Assembly (NCBI GenBank): GCA_949300425.1
Contig: CASGED010000079.1
Span: 1-59,686 of the forward strand
From: an uncultured Bacteroides sp.
GTDB lineage: Bacteria > Bacteroidota > Bacteroidia > Bacteroidales > Bacteroidaceae
Length of the DNA: 59,686 bases
Reading direction: 5' to 3'
The translations under genes were made by a program, and so were the position numbers. Positions within the stretch are counted from its first letter, which is position 1; every line of letters begins with the position of its first letter. Shown piece after piece: positions 50,404 through 58,777 of this stretch. The notes under the pieces are model-generated. The model was not told the origin of the DNA. It did not search any database and worked only from the letters and a program-made list of their open reading frames with translations.

Positions 50404-52173
50404 TTATAAGTCTTGAACAAGTAAATCGCATTGCTTGGAAGACCCTTTTCTACCCGACAATTTTGTATAAAGTCGGGAACGAATGGAAGAAATGTCTTGC
50501 TTGGAACTAAAAAGAATGGTCGCCATCTGGGTAGGCGTAATGCCTATTTTGATTAATAAGCAAACTTGCAGTTCCTTATCTGAAATCTGAGAGTACAATT
50601 CTCTAAGTCTCGATGTAAAATTAGCGTATGCTTCGTCTATCAGACTTAGTAGCATATTCCAATCTCTTGAAGTAATGCACTTAGGATTTTTCTCGTTATT
50701 GGCTACTGCATAAAATTTGTTATATACATCCGTCTGGCATAAACTTTCTTTGGCCTTTCGTTGTATTTCCTGCACAGCTTTAATACGTTGATTCTCTTTT
50801 TCGACCTGCTCTCGTTTAGCTAACAATAAATCTTGACGTAGTAAGTCCTTATCTGTTTCAGCTTGTTGTAATTGTCGAGACAACATTTCAATCCGTTTCT
50901 TGTTTTCTTCTATTTGCTCTTGGCTGTATTGCTTCAACTTTTCTTGTTGGAGCTTTAACTTTTCCTGTTGGAATAACATCGCCTGTTCCTTCCGCTTGTA
51001 TTTTTGCCAAAAAACAGCAAACAATAGCAAGAAAAATAACGCAAGCAATATCAAAAAGTATATTTGACGCTTATGCTTAGAATTCTCATATTTCAATAGT
51101 TTGTTTTCTTTCTCATATTTTTGATAGTTATATAAGGCATCAATCTTATTGATTGTCTCTGTCCGAATGCCCTGTTTTAGAGAATCATCATAAAGCATGT
51201 ACAATTCATAATACTCCATCGCTTGAGAGATGTTATCTCGTTTGCGGGCTATTTTTGCCAATCCTTCATAAGCACTTGCTTTCTGAGAATACGAACCAAG
51301 AGATAATTTTTTCTTATAATAATAGACCGCAGAGTCAAATTGGTTGGTATAATAACAATATTCTGCTGTGTTATTGTAATACATAGGCATACTAAGCGTA
51401 TCAACTGTTTGCCAAGCTATCTGAAGTTTTTCATGAGCCGCCGGATAATTGCCCCAATTCACATAAAATCCAGCCAACTCCCCATAGACCATACTTAATA
51501 ATATACTATCCTTTATATGCACTGCCATTTCACTGGCTTGATTGTAATACCAGACGGCACTGTCTTGTTGTTCTTTCACAGCAAAAGCCCGACCAATATC
51601 CCGCAAGTCGAAGACAAGATTGGCACTGTCTTTCAGTATTAGGTCACATTGGTAAGCCTTGCGGAGTACACTGGGTATTTCATCATAAAGCTCTTGGTAG
51701 AAAAACAACGTTCCCATCTGACTATAGATGCGGCTCAATAGATTATAGTCCGTCAGTTTTTCCCGCTGCATAACGTCAATAGCCCGTTGGTAATACTCCA
51801 ATGCGCGCGGCGCATCTTTCAGGTCACTGTACGTACGCCCGGCATAATACAAGGCTTCGGGCAAGAGACGCTTGTCACGACTTTTCTTGTAGTAATGCAC
51901 GACCTTCAGGATAAGGCTGTCCGAGGTATGTGTAACGTAGGTCTTGTCATCGGCCTTTATCCGAAGCAGGTTATAATACATCCGGATGTCCTCCGGTTGG
52001 CGGTCAATGCTGTCCGCCCAGACATGCAGTAAGGTTTGCGCACTGTCAGGACATACTGATAACAGGGAATCGGCTTGTAACAACAAGCGTTCAGCACGGC
52101 GGTCGGCACGGCAGGATGCCAACAGACCGATAAAGATAGCTCCAAGGAGCAAGTATAGAATAGATGGTCTCAT
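50404..52173 (-). CDS. Membrane-spanning TPR transcription regulator with C-terminal HTH
   Basis: Protein of 589 residues. Lipoprotein-type signal MRPSILYLLLGAIFIGLLASC. Residues about 30-350 are tetratricopeptide repeats (EALYYAGRTYSDLKDAPRAL, LEYYQRAID). A transmembrane helix at about 372-392 (IYFLILLALFFLLLFAVFWQ) is followed by a long Gln/Glu/Lys coiled coil, then a LuxR-like helix-turn-helix (ISDKELQVCLLIKIGITPTQ, MATILFSSKQDISSIRSRLY). This topology implies a periplasmic sensor joined directly to a cytoplasmic DNA-binding domain. It precedes the DUF3244-lipoprotein genes, its likely targets (inference). Promoter -7 box TATCTTTG on the minus strand at 52203-52196. Confidence 0.82.
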   Translation of the reverse strand: MRPSILYLLLGAIFIGLLASCRADRRAERLLLQADSLLSVCPDSAQTLLHVWADSIDRQPEDIRMYYNLLRIKADDKTYVTHTSDSLILKVVHYYKKSRDKRLLPEALYYAGRTYSDLKDAPRALEYYQRAIDVMQREKLTDYNLLSRIYSQMGTLFFYQELYDEIPSVLRKAYQCDLILKDSANLVFDLRDIGRAFAVKEQQDSAVWYYNQASEMAVHIKDSILLSMVYGELAGFYVNWGNYPAAHEKLQIAWQTVDTLSMPMYYNNTAEYCYYTNQFDSAVYYYKKKLSLGSYSQKASAYEGLAKIARKRDNISQAMEYYELYMLYDDSLKQGIRTETINKIDALYNYQKYEKENKLLKYENSKHKRQIYFLILLALFFLLLFAVFWQKYKRKEQAMLFQQEKLKLQQEKLKQYSQEQIEENKKRIEMLSRQLQQAETDKDLLRQDLLLAKREQVEKENQRIKAVQEIQRKAKESLCQTDVYNKFYAVANNEKNPKCITSRDWNMLLSLIDEAYANFTSRLRELYSQISDKELQVCLLIKIGITPTQMATILFSSKQDISSIRSRLYTKLSGRKGSSKQCDLLVQDL

Positions 52174-52276
52174 GTACGTTAATGAGTTTAGGGCACAAAG
52201 ATAAGAAATATTCCTTAATAAGGGCTGTCTCTTCCTTTGTGACTACAGCCCCATTTTGGGAGGGTTAGTAAACAAG

Positions 52277-52308
52277 AAAAGCCGGAATGCTCACGCACTC
52301 CGGCTTTT
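52277..52308. terminator. Intrinsic terminator between DUF3836 and TPR genes
   Basis: AAAAGCCGGA and TCCGGCTTTT arms with a 12-base loop; A/T tracts on both sides allow function on either strand. Confidence 0.85.
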
Positions 52309-52377
52309 CAAGAATTTATTTAAAGTTTTCAGTTATGATGCTGTTATTTTATCGTTAAAGGTTAGGACACAAAGTGT

Positions 52378-52767
52378 TTATTGATTGACTTGCATCGTAA
52401 CGGTCATTTCGGGCACCAAGACGTAAGCGGCTTTCTTGCGGTTCCACTGATAGTAAGTGGTGGTTACGTTGTTGCCTTCGTAAGTATAGCATACGCGGGT
52501 GCTCTTCTCCCATGCATTGGACTTGGCGTTCCACTTCATGGTCTCGCTCTCCGTCATGCGCTGCTGGTCGTCATACTTGTAGGTATGGTTCATATAGTTG
52601 GTTAGGGTGTTTCCATCGTTGCGGTAAACCGTTTCTTCTACCTTCAGTCCGTTTACCTCTACCGGATTGTAAACGAAATCGTTGACGGTGTAGGCAGAAG
52701 CAGCCAATCCGCATACTAAGAAGAGTGATGAAAGAATCAGTTTTTTGAAGGATACATTTGTTTTCAT
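52378..52767 (-). CDS. DUF3836 family exported protein
   Basis: Protein of 129 residues with signal MKTNVSFKKLILSSLFLVCG and cleavage near ASA. The mature part NGLKVEETVYRNDGNTLTNY, MNHTYKYDDQQRMTESETMK, YYQWNRKKAAYV is the DUF3836 repeat-like beta pattern. It is a paralog of 40028-40543; each lies next to a TPR regulator gene. A -7 box TACCTTTG (minus strand, 52836-52829) precedes it, and a terminator separates it from the TPR gene. Function unknown. Confidence 0.78.
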   Translation of the reverse strand: MKTNVSFKKLILSSLFLVCGLAASAYTVNDFVYNPVEVNGLKVEETVYRNDGNTLTNYMNHTYKYDDQQRMTESETMKWNAKSNAWEKSTRVCYTYEGNNVTTTYYQWNRKKAAYVLVPEMTVTMQVNQ

Positions 52768-53044
52768 AACATATTGCTTTTAGTTGTTAAACTTACTATT
52801 TTCTATTATTTGGCTCTTAAAACCGCTGCAAAGGTATATATTTAATTTACATAAAGAAAATAATTTGCCTATATATTTGCAATGTGTCAGCATTGAGAAC
52901 TTCTTACCCCTGTCTTTTTGTTTATTCTGATAGCAAAAAAATATCCGACAGAGTGCCTGCCGGATATGATTGCATACAAAGTGTATATTATTTCAATTCT
53001 GTTAGCTGCTTTCTGATTGTAAGTTAAATCTTGCAAATAGCCGG

Positions 53045-55885
53045 TTAATGAGCCTCCAACCAGTTCTTTCCCCAGCCACAATCGGCTTTCAGAGGCACTC
53101 TCATTGGGTATGCGTTCTCCATTTCCTCGATTACAATTTTCTGCACAAGCTCTTTTTCAGCCATAGGAACACTGAAATTCAGTTCGTCATGTACCTGAAG
53201 AATCATCTTTGCTTTCAAATTGTAAGCTTGGAAGCGTTGATGGATGCGTGCCATGGCCACTTTGATGATGTCTGCGGCACTTCCCTGAATAGGGGCGTTG
53301 ATGGCATTGCGCTCGGCATAGCCTCGGGTGGTGGCGTTTCGCGAGTTGATGTCGGGCAGGTAACGTTTGCGGTGGGAGATGGTTTCCACGTAACCATGCT
53401 CGCGTGCCACTTCGATGCTTTTGTCCATGTAAGCCTTCACTTGTGGGTAGGTGGCAAAATAGCCGTCTATCAGTTCGCGGGCTTCCTGGCGGGAAACGCC
53501 CATGCGCTCGGCCAGCCCGAAGGCGGATATGCCATAGATAATGCCGAAGTTGGCGGTCTTGGCCTTGCGCCGCATGTCCGGGGTCACTTCGTCTATACCT
53601 ATCTTATATATCTTGGCGGCGGTGGCGGCATGGATATCGTGGCCTTCCACGAAGGCTTCTATCATGTTGGGGTCTTGGCTGAGGTGTGCCATGATGCGGA
53701 GCTCTATCTGTGAGTAGTCGGCGGAGAAAAACTCGCATCCTTCGTCGGGGATAAAAGCTTTGCGTATCTCCTTGCTGTCATCGTCGCGCACGGGAATGTT
53801 TTGCAGGTTGGGGTTGCTGGAGCTAAGGCGTCCCGTGGCCGTCACGGCTTGATTGAAGGACGTGTGGATGCGTCCCGTCCGGGGATTGATGAGTTGGGGC
53901 AGGGCGTCTACATAGGTGCTTAGCAATTTTTTTAATCCGCGATAGTCCAATATTTTCCCGATGACTTCGTGTTTGCTCCGCAGGCTTTCCAACACTTCTT
54001 CGGAGGTGACGTATTGGCCGGTCTTTGTCTTCTTGGGTTTGTCCGCCAACTTCAATCGGTCGAAGAGCAGTTCGCCCACTTGCTTGGGAGAACTTATGTT
54101 GAACTTCTCGCCGGCCAACCGATAGATGCCTTCTTCTATTTCTTTCAGGCGGGTGGTGAAGTGGGCGGAGGTTTGCTTCAATGCTTCCGTGTCCAATAAA
54201 ACGCCGTTGCTCTCGATGTTGACCAATACGGGCACGAGGGGCATTTCAATTTCATAGAAAAGATGCTCTACGCCTTGCTCCTTCAGTTCTTTCTCCAATA
54301 CGTTCTTCAACTTCAGGGTGACATCGGCATCCTCGCACGCATAGCGGTAGACTTCGGAAGGGGAGAGGTCGCGCATGCTCTTTTGCCCTTTGCCTTTGGG
54401 GCCGATGAGTTCGTCAATATGGATGGTTTTATAATGAAGGTAGATTTCGGCCAGGTAATCCATGTTGTGCCGGAGTTCGGGTTGCAGGACGTAGTGGGCG
54501 AGCATGGTGTCGAACAAGGAGCCTTTTACCTGCACGCCGTAGTTTTGGAGGACAATCATGTCGTACTTGATGTTTTGTCCTACTTTGTCGATTTCTTCGT
54601 TTTCGAAGAGCGGACGGAACTCATTGACTATTTTTAAGGCTTCTTCACGTTCGGCAGGAATAGGGACATAGTAAGCCCGATTTTCGGCTTCGCAGAGGCT
54701 GATGCCCACCAATTCGGCCTCCATCGGTTCGGTAGATGTGGTTTCCGTATCTATTGAGAGAATTTTCGTTGTCAACAACTTTTGAATAATTTCACGCCTT
54801 TTTTCTTCTGTATCAACGAGTTGATAATCTACATCGAGCATTTCTAAGCTGCTGAGAATCGTTTTTTTCGCATCGTCCGTCCCCTTGTCCGTAGAAATCG
54901 CAAACAAATCGCCTTGCAAAGTTCCGCTTTGAGGCTCTCTTTCTTTCGCGGAGGCTTGGGCAAAGAGGGGCAAAGTGTCGAGGGAGGAAGAAGAGGGTGG
55001 GGGAGTGCCGGCTTTCTTCAGCACGCGGTTGATGAGGGTGCGAAACTCCAGCTCCTCGAAAATCCTGCGAAGCTCGTCGGCATCCGGTTCTTCACGCATC
55101 AGACTTGGCAGGTCGAGCGCGATGGGGACATCGGTCTTGATGGTGGCTAAGAATTTGGAGAAGGTGATTTGCTCCTTGTTGTTTTCTATCTTGGTTTTGA
55201 GCGCACCTTTCAGCTCGTTGGTGTGTTGCAGAAGGTTCTCGACACTTCCGAACTGGGCAATCAGTTTTTGGGCGGTTTTCTCGCCCACACCGGGACATCC
55301 GGGGATGTTGTCCGCGCTATCGCCCATCAAGCTCAGCATGTCGATAACCTGGGCGGTGGATTGTATGTCGAATTTGGCTTTCACTTCCTCCACGCCCATC
55401 ACCTCGTAACCTCCTGTGTGCTTGGGGCGATACATGAAGACATTGGTCGATACTAACTGGCCATAGTCCTTGTCGGGTGTCAGCATGTAGGTCGTGATGC
55501 CTTGGCGTCCCGCTTCCGTGGCCAGTGTGCCGATGACGTCGTCGGCTTCGTAGCCGGGCACTTCCAGAATGGGGATGCGATAGGCCTGTATGATGTCCTT
55601 GATGATGGGGACGGAGAGGCGAATGGTTTCGGGCGTTTCCTCGCGTTGCGCCTTGTAGTCCGCGTACGCTTCGTGGCGGAAAGTGGGGCTTGGGGGGTCG
55701 AAGGCTACGCCGATGTGCGTAGGGCTCTCTTTATTCAATACTTCCTCTAAGGTGTTGACAAAGCCCATAATGGCGGACGTGTTGAAGCCCTTGGAGTTGA
55801 TTCGCGGGTTCTTGATAAACGCATAATAGGCTCTGTAGATGAGCGCATAGGCGTCGAGCAGGAAAAGTTTGTCGGCTGTATTCAT
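53045..55885 (-). CDS. polA: DNA polymerase I
   Basis: Replication/repair polymerase of 946 residues with all three domains. Residues 1-300: 5' nuclease (LFLLDAYALIYRAYYAF, MLTPDKDYGQLV, LMGDSADNIPGCPGVGEKTA). Residues about 350-540: 3'-5' exonuclease with the DxE motif intact (SIDTETTSTEP), so proofreading is likely. Residues 560-946: polymerase with motif A FSADYSQIELRIMAHLS, motif B (RRKAKTANFGIIYGIS) and motif C LQVHDELNFSV. Monocistronic and divergent from the polyprenyl synthase gene. Confidence 0.98.
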   Translation of the reverse strand: MNTADKLFLLDAYALIYRAYYAFIKNPRINSKGFNTSAIMGFVNTLEEVLNKESPTHIGVAFDPPSPTFRHEAYADYKAQREETPETIRLSVPIIKDIIQAYRIPILEVPGYEADDVIGTLATEAGRQGITTYMLTPDKDYGQLVSTNVFMYRPKHTGGYEVMGVEEVKAKFDIQSTAQVIDMLSLMGDSADNIPGCPGVGEKTAQKLIAQFGSVENLLQHTNELKGALKTKIENNKEQITFSKFLATIKTDVPIALDLPSLMREEPDADELRRIFEELEFRTLINRVLKKAGTPPPSSSSLDTLPLFAQASAKEREPQSGTLQGDLFAISTDKGTDDAKKTILSSLEMLDVDYQLVDTEEKRREIIQKLLTTKILSIDTETTSTEPMEAELVGISLCEAENRAYYVPIPAEREEALKIVNEFRPLFENEEIDKVGQNIKYDMIVLQNYGVQVKGSLFDTMLAHYVLQPELRHNMDYLAEIYLHYKTIHIDELIGPKGKGQKSMRDLSPSEVYRYACEDADVTLKLKNVLEKELKEQGVEHLFYEIEMPLVPVLVNIESNGVLLDTEALKQTSAHFTTRLKEIEEGIYRLAGEKFNISSPKQVGELLFDRLKLADKPKKTKTGQYVTSEEVLESLRSKHEVIGKILDYRGLKKLLSTYVDALPQLINPRTGRIHTSFNQAVTATGRLSSSNPNLQNIPVRDDDSKEIRKAFIPDEGCEFFSADYSQIELRIMAHLSQDPNMIEAFVEGHDIHAATAAKIYKIGIDEVTPDMRRKAKTANFGIIYGISAFGLAERMGVSRQEARELIDGYFATYPQVKAYMDKSIEVAREHGYVETISHRKRYLPDINSRNATTRGYAERNAINAPIQGSAADIIKVAMARIHQRFQAYNLKAKMILQVHDELNFSVPMAEKELVQKIVIEEMENAYPMRVPLKADCGWGKNWLEAH

Positions 55886-55946
55886 AGATTTATCCTTTTT
55901 TTAGGGGTAAAAGTACAAAAAAATACGGTATTAGCCGTTTTATTCG

Positions 55947-55954
55947 TATTTTTG
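55947..55954 (+). promoter_or_regulatory. Promoter -7 box of the polyprenyl synthase gene
   Basis: TATTTTTG, 17 bp before ATG 55972. Confidence 0.45.
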
Positions 55955-55971
55955 TGCCCAAATATTAATTC

Positions 55972-56946
55972 ATGGATACTTTGTCGATTATAGAGAAACC
56001 TATTTTAGCGGACTTGGACGAGTTCAAGCGCATGTTTGCCGGTTCGTTGTCTACTTCCAATCCTTTGCTGAATCGTGTGATAGAACACATCCGGCAACGG
56101 AGTGGAAAGATGATGCGTCCCATGTTGGTGTTGTTGTCAGCCCGTATGTATGGGACGGTTTGCCCAGCTACGCTTCGTACGGCGGTGGCGCTGGAGTTGC
56201 TCCATAATGCAAGCCTTGTACATGATGATGTAGTGGACGAGAGTTTGGAACGTCGCGGTCAGCCCTCCGTCAATGCTATCTATAATAATAAGGTGGCTGT
56301 GCTTACGGGCGATTTTCTGTTGGCTTCCGCTTTGGCGCAGGTTTCTTTGACCCGTCATCATGATATTGTGGATGTGGTAGCTTCTTTGGGACAGGAGCTT
56401 GCCGAGGGCGAGTTGTTACAACTCTCCAACGTCAGCAATCCTGATTTTTCTGAGCAGGTTTACTTTGATGTCATCAGCAAGAAGACGGCAGCCCTGTTTG
56501 CTGCCTGCACTAAAGCCGGTGCCTTGTCGGTAGATACTTCCGATGAAAACGTGAAAAATGCCCGTCTGTTGGGTGAATACATCGGGCTTTGCTTCCAGAT
56601 AAAGGATGATATTTTTGATTATTACGATAACCTGTCTATCGGCAAGCCTACAGGCAACGACATGCATGAAGGCAAACTGACGCTACCTGTCCTTTATGCG
56701 CTGAACACTACGGGTGATGAGCGGGCGGCGGAATGGGCGAGAAAGGTGAAAAACGGCATTGCTGCGGCCGATGAAATCGCTTCCTTGATAGAATTTACCA
56801 AGCAGTATGGAGGCATTGACTATGCCACGAAAGTAATGTATGATTTGAAGGCGAAAGCGGTGGCATTGATTCCTACGGATGCGGAGGAGGAAATACGAGA
56901 AGCCTTAGCGGCTTACTTGGATTACGTGGTAGGCCGTTCTCTTTGA
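55972..56946 (+). CDS. Polyprenyl (octaprenyl-type) diphosphate synthase
   Basis: Trans-isoprenyl diphosphate synthase of 324 residues that elongates farnesyl diphosphate with IPP, most likely for the menaquinone side chain. First Asp-rich motif LVHDDVVDESLERRG with DDVVDE near residue 84; second DDIFDYY near 213. GKMMRPMLVLLSARM and GKLTLPVLYALN are further hallmarks. The residues before the first Asp motif (HNASL) are small, which fits a long-chain product. Ends at a bidirectional terminator shared with deoC. Confidence 0.93.
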   Translation: MDTLSIIEKPILADLDEFKRMFAGSLSTSNPLLNRVIEHIRQRSGKMMRPMLVLLSARMYGTVCPATLRTAVALELLHNASLVHDDVVDESLERRGQPSVNAIYNNKVAVLTGDFLLASALAQVSLTRHHDIVDVVASLGQELAEGELLQLSNVSNPDFSEQVYFDVISKKTAALFAACTKAGALSVDTSDENVKNARLLGEYIGLCFQIKDDIFDYYDNLSIGKPTGNDMHEGKLTLPVLYALNTTGDERAAEWARKVKNGIAAADEIASLIEFTKQYGGIDYATKVMYDLKAKAVALIPTDAEEEIREALAAYLDYVVGRSL

Positions 56947-56960
56947 GTATAGATTAATCG

Positions 56961-57016
56961 CAGAGACACGAAGACACAGAGTTTTATGAGTTACTCTCTG
57001 TGTCTTCGTGTCTCTG
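56961..57016. terminator. Perfect 21-bp inverted repeat, bidirectional terminator
   Basis: Arms CAGAGACACGAAGACACAGA+G (56961-56981) and its exact complement (56996-57016), loop of 14, then TTTTT. It lies between convergent genes. Same family as 4990-5070. Confidence 0.8.
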
Positions 57017-57036
57017 TCTTTTTAATAAAAGTCTGT

Positions 57037-57939
57037 TTAGAAGAACTTTGTTTCCTTTCCGAAGATGTCCGATAGAAGCAGATTGGCCAGGCGGCTCGTG
57101 CCTAAGCGGAATAAGCGGTTGTTGAGCCATTCTTCACCCAATACTTCCTTGACAATGGAATAATAGACGATTGCATCCTGAACGGTATTGATGCCTCCGG
57201 CGGGCTTAAAGCCTATCTTCGTGTCTGTCTCCAAAAAATATTCTTTGATGGCTTGACACATGACGTATGCGGCTTCCGGTGTAGCGGAAGGTTGTTGCTT
57301 TCCGGTAGAAGTCTTGATGAAGTCTGCGCCCGCATACATCGATAGAATGGCAGCTTTTTTAATGTTAGAGGCACTTCCTAAGGCTCCAGTTTCCAATATT
57401 ACTTTAAGGTGATGCTCTTTGCAGGTCTCTTTTAGTTCCTGTATTTCGTCGCACATGGCTTCATAATCGCCTGCCAGGAACTTGCCTACGGAGATAACAA
57501 TGTCTATCTCGTCCGCTCCGTCTTGGAGTGCCAAAGCTGTTTCGGCCACTTTGACCTCCGGGAAGGTTTGTGAAGAGGGGAATCCACCTGATACGCAGGC
57601 AATCTTTACGTCTTCCACTTCCAACGTGTCTCGTACAATCTCGGCAAAGTTGGGGTAGACGCAGATGGCGGCTACGTTCTTTATGTCGGGGTGTTCCTCG
57701 TCGAACTGGTTCACTTTCTTAGTGAAATTCATCACCTTTTCATCGTTATCGGTTGTATTCAGAGTCGTAAGGTCGATACAATGAAAGAGGGATTTCTTTA
57801 CTTCCATTGTGTTATTTTCTGGTACTTTCTTTTCGATGATCGCGGCCACTTGGGCTGCAATGTCCGCATCGTTCAGGTTGGTCTCAAATTTGGCCAACGC
57901 TTCGTCATACTTGCTCCGTGTAGGTTCATTATTCTCCAT
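57037..57939 (-). CDS. deoC: Deoxyribose-phosphate aldolase
   Basis: Class I aldolase of 300 residues converting 2-deoxyribose 5-phosphate to glyceraldehyde 3-phosphate and acetaldehyde in nucleoside catabolism. The Schiff-base Lys is in GADFIKTSTGKQQ; the second lysine and acid residues are in GFKPAGGI and VISVGKFLAGDYE. An N-terminal extension of about 40 residues is typical of the longer form. It overlaps the mazG-like gene by 11 bp (start 57939, mazG stop at 57929), suggesting coupled translation. Confidence 0.95.
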   Translation of the reverse strand: MENNEPTRSKYDEALAKFETNLNDADIAAQVAAIIEKKVPENNTMEVKKSLFHCIDLTTLNTTDNDEKVMNFTKKVNQFDEEHPDIKNVAAICVYPNFAEIVRDTLEVEDVKIACVSGGFPSSQTFPEVKVAETALALQDGADEIDIVISVGKFLAGDYEAMCDEIQELKETCKEHHLKVILETGALGSASNIKKAAILSMYAGADFIKTSTGKQQPSATPEAAYVMCQAIKEYFLETDTKIGFKPAGGINTVQDAIVYYSIVKEVLGEEWLNNRLFRLGTSRLANLLLSDIFGKETKFF

Positions 57940-58264
57940 ATGCTTTCAATTTAGGATTGTTGATGTGTCTGTTCTTGTCCCGTTGGGTTTTCTTTTCAAG
58001 GCTTCGTTGGAAAGCCTCAGTCAGATTTACTCCGGTTTGGTTGGCGATACAGGCCAATACCCAAAAGATGTCGGCTATTTCTTCATCTAAATTGTCCTTT
58101 TCACCGGCTTTGAAGGATTGGTCGCCGTACTTGCGTGCTATTACGCGTGCCAGTTCGCCTACTTCTTCGGTGAGTATGGCCATATTGGTCAGTTCGCTGA
58201 AGTAGCGTACGCCGTATTGTTTAATCCAAACGTCTACTTGTTTTTGGGCTTCGTCTAAAGTCAT
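57929..58264 (-). CDS. MazG-like nucleotide pyrophosphohydrolase
   Basis: Small all-alpha NTP pyrophosphohydrolase of 111 residues. Metal-binding motif EEVGELARVIARKYG and DEEIADIFWVLACIAN give the EExxE and ExxD ligands of the MazG superfamily (YpjD-type). It likely hydrolyses non-canonical (d)NTPs. It lies between dtd (1 bp upstream gap) and deoC (11-bp overlap) in a compact quality-control operon. Confidence 0.9.
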   Translation of the reverse strand: MTLDEAQKQVDVWIKQYGVRYFSELTNMAILTEEVGELARVIARKYGDQSFKAGEKDNLDEEIADIFWVLACIANQTGVNLTEAFQRSLEKKTQRDKNRHINNPKLKAYGE

Positions 58265-58265
58265 T

Positions 58266-58718
58266 TTATTCTTTGTTTTTAGTGTCTATGCAGATGGTGA
58301 CGGGGCCATCGTTCAATAACTCTACTTTCATATCTGCGCCGAACTCTCCGGTTCCTATTGGCTTGCCCAATGTGAGGGATAGTGCTTCACAAAAGTGCTC
58401 GTAGAGCGGGATGGATATTTCCGGCTTGGCGGCGCGTATGTAAGAGGGACGATTCCCTTTCTTGGTGGATGCGTGCAGGGTGAACTGGCTGACCACTAAG
58501 ATGTCGCCTCCTACTTCTAGGATGGATTTGTTCATTATTCCGTTTTCATCGTCAAAAACGCGTAAATTTACAATCTTCTTGCAGAGCCATTCGATGTCTT
58601 CCTTCCCATCTGTTTCTTCGATGCCTACCAGTATCATCAATCCTTTTCCGATGGATGATTTGCAGACGCCGTTGATGGTTACGGAAGCGTGTCCGGCTCT
58701 TTGTATAACTACTCTCAT
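58266..58718 (-). CDS. dtd: D-aminoacyl-tRNA deacylase
   Basis: Editing enzyme of 150 residues that removes D-amino acids (and Gly from tRNA-Ala) from tRNA. Hallmarks: MRVVIQRAGHASVTI at the start, the catalytic SQFTLHASTKKGNRPSY, and the NDGPVTICID end with the conserved Gly-Pro. A -7 box TACTTTTG on the minus strand (58751-58744) lies 26 bp upstream of the start, so this may begin the dtd-mazG-deoC transcript. Confidence 0.96.
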   Translation of the reverse strand: MRVVIQRAGHASVTINGVCKSSIGKGLMILVGIEETDGKEDIEWLCKKIVNLRVFDDENGIMNKSILEVGGDILVVSQFTLHASTKKGNRPSYIRAAKPEISIPLYEHFCEALSLTLGKPIGTGEFGADMKVELLNDGPVTICIDTKNKE

Positions 58719-58777
58719 GGTGTATTCTCTTTATTCGTTTGTACAAAAGTACAAATAAATAATGAAATACACTCGCT

